Shown: positions 1 through 5,752 of the stretch, in pieces
How positions within the stretch are numbered: the stretch's first letter is position 1
How the letters are laid out: every line of letters starts with the position of its first letter
DNA from: a virus
Virus record (IMG/VR): IMGVR_UViG_3300020455_000061
Span: 1-31,686 of that record
DNA length: 31,686 nt
Reading direction: 5' to 3' (one strand)
Made by a program: the position numbers and the translations under genes
The notes under the pieces: generated by a model
The model's input: only the letters and a program-made list of their open reading frames with translations
Told to the model about the DNA's origin: nothing
The model's database searches: none

Positions 1-34
1 TAAGTCTGGTAAGAATTATTGGTGGGCTGTTCCA

Positions 35-1012
35 ATGAGTGAGTTTGAGTCTATCTCAACTCCAACTATTGACTTATCACAAGTTGAAGTTCCTACCGAC
101 CATGCTGAGGTTCTAAACTTCATTCACTCTTCATATAATCTTAAACCTAAAGGTTTGGTTATGAAAGAATTAAAGTGGAAATATCTTGTAAGGTCTGCCG
201 TTAGAGGTAAGAATATTTTAATGACAGGACCAGCTGGTTGTGGTAAAACAATGGCTGCTAAGTCATTGGTTAATTCACTTGACCGACCTGATTTTTATTT
301 TAATTTAGGAGCCACACAAGATCCAAGGGCTACTCTAATTGGTAATGTACATTTTGATAAGAAGAAAGGTACTTACTTTTCAGAGTCTCTTTTTGTGAAG
401 GCTATCCAAACACCAAATGCTGTGATTCTTCTTGATGAATTGTCAAGGGCTCATCCAGATGCTTGGAATATTTTAATGACAGTTTTAGACCAAGGCCAAA
501 GATACCTTAGATTAGATGAGGCTAATGGTCAAGAAACTATCAATGTGGCAGAGGGAGTTACCTTTGTAGCAACCGCTAACATTGGTAATGAGTATACTTC
601 TACCAGAGTTATGGATAAGGCTTTGATGGATAGATTCATCATTGTTGAGATGGATGTTCTAACTGATTCAGAAGAGTCTGGTCTGTTACAATATATGTTT
701 CCTCATGTTGATTCAACTCTATTGGAAAATGTTTCCGAGATTACTCATACTACTCGTATGGAAGCCAAATCAGATAATGGTAAATTATCTACTGGAGTTT
801 CTACAAGAACTGCGGTTGAGTTGGCTGGTCTATTGTATGATGGATTTGGATTAGATGAGGCTGCTGAGGTTACTATCTATCCACAATTTGCAGATGATGG
901 TGGAATTGATTCAGAAAGAACTTTTGTAAAACAATTAATACAGAAGTACATTTCTGATGGAACTGATGAGAATCTTTTCAATGAACAAGAAATCAATGAG
1001 TCGGCTAATTAA
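35..1012 (+). CDS. CobS-like MoxR-type AAA+ ATPase
   Basis: A 325-residue AAA+ ATPase of the MoxR/CbbQ/CobS class, the family often annotated cobS in T4-like marine phages. It would use ATP to remodel an unknown partner, probably as a ring. Walker A GPAGCGKT is at residues 65-72, Walker B ILLDEL at 131-136, and a sensor-1-like segment with FVATANIGN follows, then the MDRF arginine-finger region. Start choice: the ATG overlaps a TGA at 36-38 that ends another open frame (positions 3-38, possibly the tail of the upstream gene), giving the ATGA junction common in this genome, with GGTGG upstream. The same frame is, however, open to the left edge, so a longer N-terminus cannot be excluded. No VWA-domain (CobT-like) partner follows. 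A real role in cobalamin synthesis is unproven for the phage family. Confidence 0.85.
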   Translation: MSEFESISTPTIDLSQVEVPTDHAEVLNFIHSSYNLKPKGLVMKELKWKYLVRSAVRGKNILMTGPAGCGKTMAAKSLVNSLDRPDFYFNLGATQDPRATLIGNVHFDKKKGTYFSESLFVKAIQTPNAVILLDELSRAHPDAWNILMTVLDQGQRYLRLDEANGQETINVAEGVTFVATANIGNEYTSTRVMDKALMDRFIIVEMDVLTDSEESGLLQYMFPHVDSTLLENVSEITHTTRMEAKSDNGKLSTGVSTRTAVELAGLLYDGFGLDEAAEVTIYPQFADDGGIDSERTFVKQLIQKYISDGTDENLFNEQEINESAN

Positions 1013-1024
1013 GTAGTCGGCTTA

Positions 1025-1063
1025 TGGCGGGGGGTTTTTTCCTCCTTTCTTTACCCTCCGCCA
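1025..1063 (+). terminator. Strong intergenic hairpin after the AAA+ gene, possible terminator
   Basis: GGCGGGGGGT (1026-1035) pairs with ACCCTCCGCC (1053-1062) over ten base pairs with one G-U, extended by T1025-A1063. It is much more GC-rich than its surroundings and sits just after the stop codon. The 17-base loop begins with a run of Ts, but no T-run follows the 3' arm, so this is not a classical intrinsic terminator. It could instead be an mRNA stability or processing element. Confidence 0.4.
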
Positions 1064-1102
1064 ATTAATTAACAGAAAGATGGAGCAAAGGACTATTTAT
1101 AT

Positions 1103-1396
1103 ATGAAAGTAAGTGCAATGTCAGATTACGAAAAATACCTTTTAATCGCAGATAGTACAAATTCTATTTCTGGTGGTTATCAGGGTTTCGTAAATTTTAA
1201 AGAGGTATTGTCTTTAATTAGAACAATGTTTTCCAAACAAAGTACTACCTATGAATACAACAACAGTTTTTATACAAGTAAACTTACAATATCAGAGATG
1301 GGTACTATAATAAATTCTTTTGATTTGGGTGTATATCGTAGAGGGTTTAATTTGGTCAGGAGTATTTCTAACCAGATTGCAATTGGAAAAATTTAA
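1103..1396 (+). CDS. Hypothetical protein, 97 aa
   Basis: I do not recognise this 97-residue protein. It has no signal peptide, membrane segment or metal motif; it is a mixed polar sequence with serine-, asparagine- and tyrosine-rich stretches in its middle. The ATG directly follows an AT-rich TATTTATAT block, and AAAGGA at 1087-1092 is a possible but rather distant ribosome-binding site. An in-frame ATG at 1118 is an alternative start. It stands between the strong hairpin and the nuclease gene, and its stop codon is embedded in the candidate RNA switch at 1392-1425. Confidence 0.6.
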   Translation: MKVSAMSDYEKYLLIADSTNSISGGYQGFVNFKEVLSLIRTMFSKQSTTYEYNNSFYTSKLTISEMGTIINSFDLGVYRRGFNLVRSISNQIAIGKI

Positions 1397-1425
1397 CGGA
1401 GTCTAAAATCTCCGTTTAACGGAGA
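1392..1425 (+). promoter_or_regulatory. Competing hairpins that expose or cover the nuclease ribosome-binding site
   Basis: TTTAACGGAG occurs twice (1392-1401 and 1415-1424) with a complementary CTCCGTT (1410-1416) between the copies. CTCCGTT can pair with the first AACGGAG (7 bp, 8-base loop), leaving the second free. Alternatively TCTCCG (1409-1414) pairs with CGGAGA (1420-1425) around a 5-base loop, burying the Shine-Dalgarno GGAG that lies 7 bases before the ATG at 1432. The pairings are visible and mutually exclusive; a regulatory role is inferred. Confidence 0.4.
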
Positions 1426-1431
1426 ATAATA

Positions 1432-1923
1432 ATGGCTAAAAAACCAGCATCGTTTGAATATAACGGTACATTAGTTAAAGTTTTAGATGGAGATACAATT
1501 GATTGTTATATTGATTTAGGTTTTGATTTAAAAATTAAAAAGAGAATTAGATATATGGGTATTGATACTTGGGAAAGTAGAACAAGAGATTTAGATGAGA
1601 AGGCAAAAGGTCTTTTAGCTAAAGCCCGTAATAAAGAATTACTTGAAGCAGGAGTATTCAAAATAGTATCTTATGGTACAGGTAAGTTCGGTAGAGTCTT
1701 GGGTGAGATATTTGTTTCACCAGAGGCAGTTGGACATGAGATTGCTGAAAATGTTGATAGGTCGGCAGATGGATTAGTTAGTATTAATGACATATTAATT
1801 AATGAAGGCCATGCTTATGAATACGATGGTGGAAAGAAGAAAGCTTTTGTTGCTGAGATTGAAACAGAGAAGGCAGCAAAGAAAGAAGATTTGGTTGACA
1901 AGTCAGCCGAAGAAAACGCGTAA
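1432..1923 (+). CDS. SNase-like (thermonuclease-fold) nuclease
   Basis: A 163-residue protein with the staphylococcal-nuclease OB-fold signature. VLDGDTIDCYIDLG (about residues 17-30) gives the metal-binding Asp region. RIRYMGIDTWE (about 39-49) gives the first catalytic arginine region and conserved acid. YGTGKFGRVLGEI (about 82-94) gives the second catalytic-arginine region. SINDILINEGHAYEY matches the C-terminal helix of the family. The expected activity is Ca2+-dependent cleavage of DNA or RNA. No signal peptide is visible, so it probably acts in the cytoplasm, for example on host nucleic acid, unlike the secreted enzyme. The Shine-Dalgarno CGGAG lies in a possible switch just upstream. 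The lysine/glutamate-rich last 25 residues look disordered. Confidence 0.85.
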   Translation: MAKKPASFEYNGTLVKVLDGDTIDCYIDLGFDLKIKKRIRYMGIDTWESRTRDLDEKAKGLLAKARNKELLEAGVFKIVSYGTGKFGRVLGEIFVSPEAVGHEIAENVDRSADGLVSINDILINEGHAYEYDGGKKKAFVAEIETEKAAKKEDLVDKSAEENA

Positions 1924-1936
1924 ACAGGAGTTAACT

Positions 1937-2131
1937 ATGAAAAGTATACTAACAGGAATACTTTCTTTATTTATCTTTTTTGGTACTGTTCCTACAGCTA
2001 ATGCTTCAGATATGAACATGGCAGGAATGGAAGAGGTCAAGAAGAAGAAAAAGAAAGGTAAGAAGATCGGTGGTAAAAAAGGGAAGAAATCTAAGAAAGG
2101 TTTTTTCTCAAAGGTCTTTGGAAGTAAGTAA
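1937..2131 (+). CDS. Exported lysine-rich mini-protein, 64 aa
   Basis: The ATG at 1937 follows CAGGAG and encodes a typical signal peptide: MKS, a hydrophobic core ILTGILSLFIFFG, then a TANA cleavage site before SDMN. The mature part (about 40 residues) is extremely basic, with KKKKKKGKK, GGKKGKKSKKG and a final FFSKVFGSK. This is thus a periplasmic or secreted polycationic peptide. Its function is unknown. By analogy with phage cationic outer-membrane-disrupting peptides (disruptins) it might aid lysis, but that is inference. A longer frame opens at 1802 inside the nuclease gene; the start at 1937 is preferred for its ribosome-binding site and signal peptide. Confidence 0.7.
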   Translation: MKSILTGILSLFIFFGTVPTANASDMNMAGMEEVKKKKKKGKKIGGKKGKKSKKGFFSKVFGSK

Positions 2132-2257
2132 ATGAGTGAATTAGAAGAGTCAGTTGTAAGAAGTCAAGCTCTTCTAATGATGTCAAGAAATCAAGGAAAA
2201 ACATACATAATAAAAAGAGTTGTAAAACGATTTTTAAAATGTTTAACAGGTAAATAA
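2132..2257 (+). CDS. Small basic protein, 41 aa
   Basis: A 41-residue frame starting one base after the previous stop and ending immediately before the next ATG (TAAATG). It begins acidic (MSELEESVV) and ends basic and amphipathic (IIKRVVKRFLKCLTGK). I see no recognisable domain. Its snug fit between two genes is the main evidence that it is translated. Confidence 0.5.
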   Translation: MSELEESVVRSQALLMMSRNQGKTYIIKRVVKRFLKCLTGK

Positions 2258-2851
2258 ATGAACTATACATTAGAAAATATTGTTAAGGCCATCAAAGATG
2301 GTGATAAGAATGAGATAAGTGAAGCCTCTTTGGGTAGAGTTTATCAACACATGACTAAACAAGGTAGTGAAAGTTTTGCTATTATAACAGCCTTTAGGGG
2401 TGGTTATAGTAACAAAGAAAACCTATCTAGGAATAAACAATTAGAGTCTAGTGTTCGTTCACTCGGGCTTGGCTTTTTCAAACAGAAGGGGTATTGGAAT
2501 GAATGTGAGGATCCAAACATTGAGTATAAAGATTGTCCTGCTGATAAGATTAAGCCAGTCATCGAGTTAAGTTTATTTATACCTAACATTAAGTTTAAAG
2601 ATGCGGTTAAACTTGGTAAGAAATTTGACCAAGATGCAATAGTGTTTCAAGGTCCAGATACGGATGATAAAGTAGAACTGATTAGTAAATCAGGAGGAAG
2701 TATCATGAAGTTGGGTAAGTTTGCACCAAATAAAGTATCACAGGCTTATAGTAAAGTTAAAGGTAGAAGTTATGTCTTTGAGGGATTTGAATATGTTCCT
2801 TCAGGACAGATGTCTAACTTGGTATTCAAGTCGTTATTGGAAAATGAGTGA
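2258..2851 (+). CDS. DUF3293-like protein
   Basis: A 197-residue soluble protein. The block FAIITAFRGGYSNKENLSRN, followed by a helix with paired arginines and then GYWNECED, resembles the DUF3293 pattern (ITA-x-NP then N-x-x-R-N, then a G-W/Y turn). LGKKFDQDAIVFQGP also matches the family's GRRFGQDAV-like ending. The function of that family is not established. The C-terminal third (KLGKFAPNKVSQAYSKVKGRSYVFEGF) is a conserved-looking tail. The gene abuts the preceding small ORF and overlaps the next by four bases, so it is probably cotranscribed. The assignment is by eye and moderate. Confidence 0.6.
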   Translation: MNYTLENIVKAIKDGDKNEISEASLGRVYQHMTKQGSESFAIITAFRGGYSNKENLSRNKQLESSVRSLGLGFFKQKGYWNECEDPNIEYKDCPADKIKPVIELSLFIPNIKFKDAVKLGKKFDQDAIVFQGPDTDDKVELISKSGGSIMKLGKFAPNKVSQAYSKVKGRSYVFEGFEYVPSGQMSNLVFKSLLENE

Positions 2852-3138
2852 GTCGCGATTGGGAACAAGATATATTAGAATGGGCAGGTAACAAACAAGT
2901 AAAGAAATTACAAAGTGGTAATTTAGTAAAGTTTGTTATAAGTATTTTTACCGCCATTGGCGGATTCGGTGGTGGTTGGTATAAGATGGAACAGAGAGTT
3001 ACCGCCTTAGAGGCTCAGATGGCAGAGGAACAAAAAATTAAATTAATTGAAATGGAGATAGCTACATTAAGAAGAGATCAAGAACTTGAAGAGTTAAGAT
3101 TCAAATGGAAGTTAGATTCATTACAAAGGAGTAAATAG
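2848..3138 (+). CDS. Single-pass membrane protein with C-terminal coiled coil
   Basis: A 96-residue protein starting at GTG in a GTGA overlap with the previous stop. Residues about 27-45 (VKFVISIFTAIGGFGGGWY) form one membrane segment. Residues about 47-94 are a strongly charged coiled coil (MEQRVTALEAQMAEEQ and on). This layout resembles inner-membrane spanin subunits or small phage membrane scaffolds, but no outer-membrane lipoprotein partner is embedded in it, so I leave the role open. Confidence 0.6.
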   Translation: MSRDWEQDILEWAGNKQVKKLQSGNLVKFVISIFTAIGGFGGGWYKMEQRVTALEAQMAEEQKIKLIEMEIATLRRDQELEELRFKWKLDSLQRSK

Positions 3139-3140
3139 TT

Positions 3141-3260
3141 ATGGAATTTTTAACAGAATTTATATCAAGAAATTGGGAAGTGTTTTTATGTCTTTATTGT
3201 GTACATTCAGTTGAGATACTGGATTGGTTGGCAGTAAGGATTGCGAGGATACTACCTTGA
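3141..3260 (+). CDS. Small hydrophobic protein, 39 aa
   Basis: A 39-residue frame with ATG two bases after the upstream stop and GGAG at 3128-3131. The centre (WEVFLCLYCVHSVEILDWLAV) is hydrophobic and could form a membrane-associated helix; the end (RIARILP) is basic. No family is recognised. Support is the ribosome-binding site and tight spacing. Confidence 0.45.
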   Translation: MEFLTEFISRNWEVFLCLYCVHSVEILDWLAVRIARILP

Positions 3261-3334
3261 TATATGAAATCATAGTAGATTATGCTACTGAAACAACAAC
3301 ACAAAGTTACCAGTATATGGAATGGAGTGAGTAA
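3257..3334 (+). CDS. Very small acidic ORF with TTG start
   Basis: A 25-residue frame using TTG in a TTGA overlap with the preceding stop and ending TAATG into the next gene. GAGGA at about 3244-3248 is a suitable ribosome-binding site. The translation (IYEIIVDYATETTTQSYQY and so on) has no known relatives that I recognise. Evidence is positional only. Confidence 0.35.
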   Translation: MIYEIIVDYATETTTQSYQYMEWSE

Positions 3335-3546
3335 TGCCTATATTGGAACAACATGAAGAACAGGTAACTTCGGTATGGCGTAGAGTAGAAGTTACAGAAG
3401 AACAAGCTAAAGAATTTCAAGAGGTCTATGATAATGAAGATGAATGGCCTGATTGGGTTTGGGATTTAGATTGGGATTTAGAAAATGAAAGGCCTGAAGA
3501 TGATGAAGTACTTTCAATTAGGGTAGTACCTGAAGATGAAATATAA
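3334..3546 (+). CDS. Acidic hypothetical protein, 70 aa
   Basis: A very acidic, tryptophan-rich 70-residue protein (DEWPDWVWDLDWDLENERPEDDE in its second half). No membrane segment or catalytic motif is visible. Such acidic small phage proteins are sometimes DNA mimics or inhibitors of host factors; nothing here proves that. The start overlaps the previous stop (TAATG) and the 3' end overlaps the next gene by 11 bases. Confidence 0.55.
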   Translation: MPILEQHEEQVTSVWRRVEVTEEQAKEFQEVYDNEDEWPDWVWDLDWDLENERPEDDEVLSIRVVPEDEI

Positions 3547-3709
3547 AGTTTTAAAAGATTATCCAACTACTGATGGTGTCTTATATGAAAATGAAATAGT
3601 TAAAGTATGGGATGCTAAAACAACTGATGATAATCTTAGAGTAAAAGATAATATGGGTAGAATATGGAATATACCCAAGAACTTATTAAAAGAGGTTAAA
3701 AATGGATGA
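3536..3709 (+). CDS. Hypothetical beta-rich small protein, 57 aa
   Basis: A 57-residue frame beginning inside the end of the previous gene and ending inside the start of the thioredoxin gene. The pattern YKVLKDYPTTDGVLYENE, then IVKVWDAK and GRIWNIPKNLL, suggests a small SH3-like barrel, but this is only impression. Nested overlaps on both sides fit the local operon style. Confidence 0.5.
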   Translation: MKYKVLKDYPTTDGVLYENEIVKVWDAKTTDDNLRVKDNMGRIWNIPKNLLKEVKNG

Positions 3710-3983
3710 TGTAATAATTAGATATTTTGGGGCTACATGGTGTGGTCCTTGTAAACAATTTAAACCAGTATTGAAGAAATTAGAAAAGGCTGGATATCCT
3801 ATATCTTTTCATGATGTAGACCAAGATCCTGTTCTTGCAGAATCACATAGAATACAATCAGTACCACAAATCAAAATTGAAGTTGATGGTCAGGTAGTAG
3901 AATCTATGATAGGTATTCAACCTTTAGAAACCTTGTTGGGTAAAATACATATCCACTGGGAACCAGAAGAAGGTGATGAGTGA
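3702..3983 (+). CDS. Thioredoxin-family protein
   Basis: A compact 93-residue thioredoxin. The active site WCGPC occupies residues 13-17 after the beta strand VIIRYFGAT, and the cis-proline SVPQIKIEVDG is at about 53-63. It would reduce disulfides in the cytoplasm, with thioredoxin or glutaredoxin reductases of the host as electron source, and could support ribonucleotide reductase. It is about 15 residues shorter than E. coli thioredoxin, mainly in the N-terminal strand and helix. The ATG overlaps the end of the preceding ORF (ATGGATGA), and AAGAGG lies upstream. Confidence 0.9.
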   Translation: MDDVIIRYFGATWCGPCKQFKPVLKKLEKAGYPISFHDVDQDPVLAESHRIQSVPQIKIEVDGQVVESMIGIQPLETLLGKIHIHWEPEEGDE

Positions 3984-4176
3984 TTATAGGGATAGAGATT
4001 ACTATTCTTTAAAGAAGGAACTAAAAGAGGTTAAGGATTTACTTGGTGAAGTATTACGCAGATTAGGTACTATGGAATATGAAGGTATGATTAAATATGG
4101 TACACCAAATCATGTAAGTGATTCTAAACAAAAATATGTAGATTTAACTTTAAAAAGGAAGAAGAAAAAAGATTAA
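3976..4176 (+). CDS. Small charged protein, 66 aa
   Basis: A 66-residue highly charged protein; the ATG at 3976 overlaps the thioredoxin stop and has an AAGAAGG site just before it. Residues about 8-30 (LKKELKEVKDLLGEVLRRLG) form an amphipathic helix, perhaps a short coiled coil, and the C-terminus is a lysine run (LKRKKKKD). It is the last gene before the hsp20 leader. Function unknown. Confidence 0.5.
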   Translation: MSDYRDRDYYSLKKELKEVKDLLGEVLRRLGTMEYEGMIKYGTPNHVSDSKQKYVDLTLKRKKKKD

Positions 4177-4218
4177 AATAAATGCTATTTTTATTAAATA
4201 GGTTTATATTTATATATA

Positions 4219-4300
4219 CATCAAGGCTCAAATGAGGTTGATGTTTAATAACCGAATATCAAGGTTCAGTAGAAGTTGATATTCATGTTGACTAACCGTA
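4219..4300 (+). promoter_or_regulatory. Two tandem, covarying hairpins in the hsp20 leader
   Basis: Hairpin 1 (4219-4243): CATCAA, GG, CTC, AAAT, GAG, G, TTGATG. Hairpin 2 (4255-4283): AATATCAA, GG, TTC, AGTA, GAA, G, TTGATATT. Both have the same plan: outer stem ending TCAA/TTGA, an asymmetric GG/G internal loop, a 3-bp inner stem (CTC/GAG becomes TTC/GAA) and a 4-base loop. Each is followed by an ATGTT-spacer-TAACCG stretch (about 4241-4254 and 4285-4299). They end about 20 bases before the hsp20 Shine-Dalgarno AGGAG. Candidate RNA element or tandem protein operator. Confidence 0.6.
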
Positions 4301-4318
4301 ACACAATAGGAGACTATA

Positions 4319-4798
4319 ATGACTAAAGTTACTTTTCGCAAATTCCCTGTTCCAGCCGTACTGGATAGGGATTCTTTTTTAACACCATTTGATAGAATGT
4401 TTGATGATATTGTAGGAAAACAATTTCCTGAAATCAATCAACAAGTTGGAGTCAATCCATTTCAAGGAACAGCATACCCAAAAGTAAATGTATATGAATA
4501 CGATACTAAGATTGGTGTGATTGCTGAGATACCTGGTTTGGATAAGAAGGACTTAAATGTAGAAGTTGAGGATGGTGTATTAACTGTATCTGGTGAAAAA
4601 TCACATGGATTTGATGAGGGCGAGGCTAAGGTATTGCGTCGTGAACTCAAACACTCTTCCTTTAAGAGACAATTCACTTTAGGTGAAATGTTAGATGGGG
4701 ATAATATCTCTGCCAACTTTAAGGATGGTATTCTATCTATTGAGATTCCAAAGATAGAACCGACACTCCCTAAGAAAAACATTGTCAAGATTAAGTAA
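4319..4798 (+). CDS. hsp20: Small heat-shock protein (Hsp20, alpha-crystallin domain)
   Basis: A 159-residue ATP-independent holdase of the alpha-crystallin family. The domain spans about residues 50-147: PKVNVYEYD, then IPGLDKKDLNVEVEDGVLTVSGE (the family's consensus strand pair) and FKDGILSIEIPK. The C-terminal NIVKIK supplies the I-x-I/V motif that docks oligomers. Marine T4-like phages commonly carry one; it probably protects phage proteins during assembly or under stress. Strong AGGAG precedes the ATG by seven bases. The gene is preceded by an unusual leader with two tandem hairpins, which may control its expression. Confidence 0.92.
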   Translation: MTKVTFRKFPVPAVLDRDSFLTPFDRMFDDIVGKQFPEINQQVGVNPFQGTAYPKVNVYEYDTKIGVIAEIPGLDKKDLNVEVEDGVLTVSGEKSHGFDEGEAKVLRRELKHSSFKRQFTLGEMLDGDNISANFKDGILSIEIPKIEPTLPKKNIVKIK

Positions 4799-4976
4799 TA
4801 AACTTATATCTGCGAACAATAGGTTATACTATGTTCTTGGAACGGTGTCGGTGGACTCTGGTTATTCTCCCGATAAGCTTAAATCAATGTGGGCTCTCGC
4901 TGATACCGTTCTAAAGAATAATAATTTGTACTATGTAACATATGAAATAAAAGATGCTGAATTTGATGAATTATAG
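4782..4976 (+). CDS. Hypothetical protein, 64 aa
   Basis: A 64-residue frame whose TTG start would lie 17 bases inside the end of hsp20. It holds NNRLYYVLGTVSVDSGYSP, a central LKSMWALADTVLKNN, and a C-terminal LYYVTYEIKDAEFDEL, which looks like a conserved folded mini-domain with no obvious motif. No clear ribosome-binding site precedes the TTG, so the exact start is uncertain and coupling to hsp20 translation is possible. Confidence 0.5.
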   Translation: MSRLSNKLISANNRLYYVLGTVSVDSGYSPDKLKSMWALADTVLKNNNLYYVTYEIKDAEFDEL

Positions 4977-4988
4977 ATACTTATTTAT

Positions 4989-5528
4989 ATGGATGATACA
5001 TTACAAAAAATTCGTTACAAAAAAGTAAGACAAAAGTTACGCTACCTACAAACTGAATTAGAAGAAACTAAACTGATTTATCAAGTATGTTTGGATAAAT
5101 TTAATGAGGATTTTTCTAAATATATGAATGATGGAGATAGTCAAATAACAGCACCATCTGATAGTGAACAAGTAAAATACGATAAATTAGATACTGATGT
5201 TAGTGAGGATACTATCAAAGATGTTTATCGCAAAGTTGCTGCTAAAACCCATCCCGATAAAAAAGATGGTGATGAAGATGTATTTAAAAAATTAAATAAA
5301 GCAAACAAGAATAAAGATTTTGGTACTATATTAGAAATGGCTGATGAATATGATATACCAATAGAGTCATCAGAATTTATGATGTTGGAAATGGCCAAAC
5401 AAAATAAATCAATAGTAGGTGCTATTGAAAATATGAAACTTACTTGGGCATGGACTTATTCTCATTTAAGAGGTAATGATAAGAATGAATTTAAAAAGTA
5501 TGTTTTGCAACAACTAAATGTAAAATAG
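4989..5528 (+). CDS. J-domain (DnaJ-like) protein
   Basis: A 179-residue protein. Residues about 1-45 form a coiled coil. A J domain follows at about 68-120 with helix II DTIKDVYRKVAAKTHPDK: the HPD tripeptide that triggers Hsp70 ATP hydrolysis is at 88-90, then a helix III beginning FKKLNKANK. The C-terminal 60 residues are helical and unassigned. It lacks the Gly/Phe and zinc regions of full DnaJ, so it is a class III co-chaperone that could recruit host DnaK to phage substrates. The start has no good Shine-Dalgarno and directly follows a TATTTATAT block. It sits beside hsp20, suggesting a chaperone pair. Confidence 0.85.
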   Translation: MDDTLQKIRYKKVRQKLRYLQTELEETKLIYQVCLDKFNEDFSKYMNDGDSQITAPSDSEQVKYDKLDTDVSEDTIKDVYRKVAAKTHPDKKDGDEDVFKKLNKANKNKDFGTILEMADEYDIPIESSEFMMLEMAKQNKSIVGAIENMKLTWAWTYSHLRGNDKNEFKKYVLQQLNVK

Positions 5529-5530
5529 AC

Positions 5531-5548
5531 TATTTATTATTAACAATA
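5531..5548 (+). promoter_or_regulatory. Candidate phage (late-type) promoter element
   Basis: TATTTATTATTAACAATA here is identical over 18 bases to 25948-25965, which precedes the baseplate operon. Here it lies 11 bases before the ATG at 5560, with AAAGG between. A shorter copy, TATTTATTATT, is at 6707-6717 before phoH. No -35 box accompanies them, as expected for T4-type late promoters, but the sequence is not the T4 TATAAATA. Confidence 0.4.
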
Positions 5549-5559
5549 AAGGTACTATT

Positions 5560-5739
5560 ATGAATAGAAAAAATCAAGTATTAGATCAATTGTCAGATAC
5601 TTATGAAGAATTGAATAGATTACACCAAATGATTCCTGAGGATACTAATCCAAAGTTCACTGTGTGGTTAGCAATTATTATGAAAATAAAAAATAGATTA
5701 GACAATATATCTAATTTGGTAGAATTGGAAGAAGATTAA
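5560..5739 (+). CDS. Small helical protein, 59 aa
   Basis: A 59-residue protein with an AAAGG site and a shared promoter-like element upstream. It reads as two helices (NQVLDQLSDTYEELNRLHQM and PKFTVWLAIIMKIKNRLDNI) with an acidic end. No known family is recognised. The gene is followed after 13 bases by the membrane protein at 5753. Confidence 0.55.
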   Translation: MNRKNQVLDQLSDTYEELNRLHQMIPEDTNPKFTVWLAIIMKIKNRLDNISNLVELEED

Positions 5740-5752
5740 CTAGGAGAAAAAT

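Noticed and set aside
1094-1102. TATTTATA blocks (also 4983-4990 and near 4207) as T4-type late promoters
   Set aside because: They match TATAAATA only on the - strand, where there are no genes, and two of them touch the start codon. They may merely reflect AT-rich start regions.
4228-4788. Open frames on the - strand (for example 4228-4437, 4462-4788, 22241-22591 and 24845-25153)
   Set aside because: They mirror well-supported + strand genes (or the hsp20 leader), have low-complexity serine/leucine/isoleucine-rich translations and no ribosome-binding sites or domains. No - strand gene is credible anywhere in the window.
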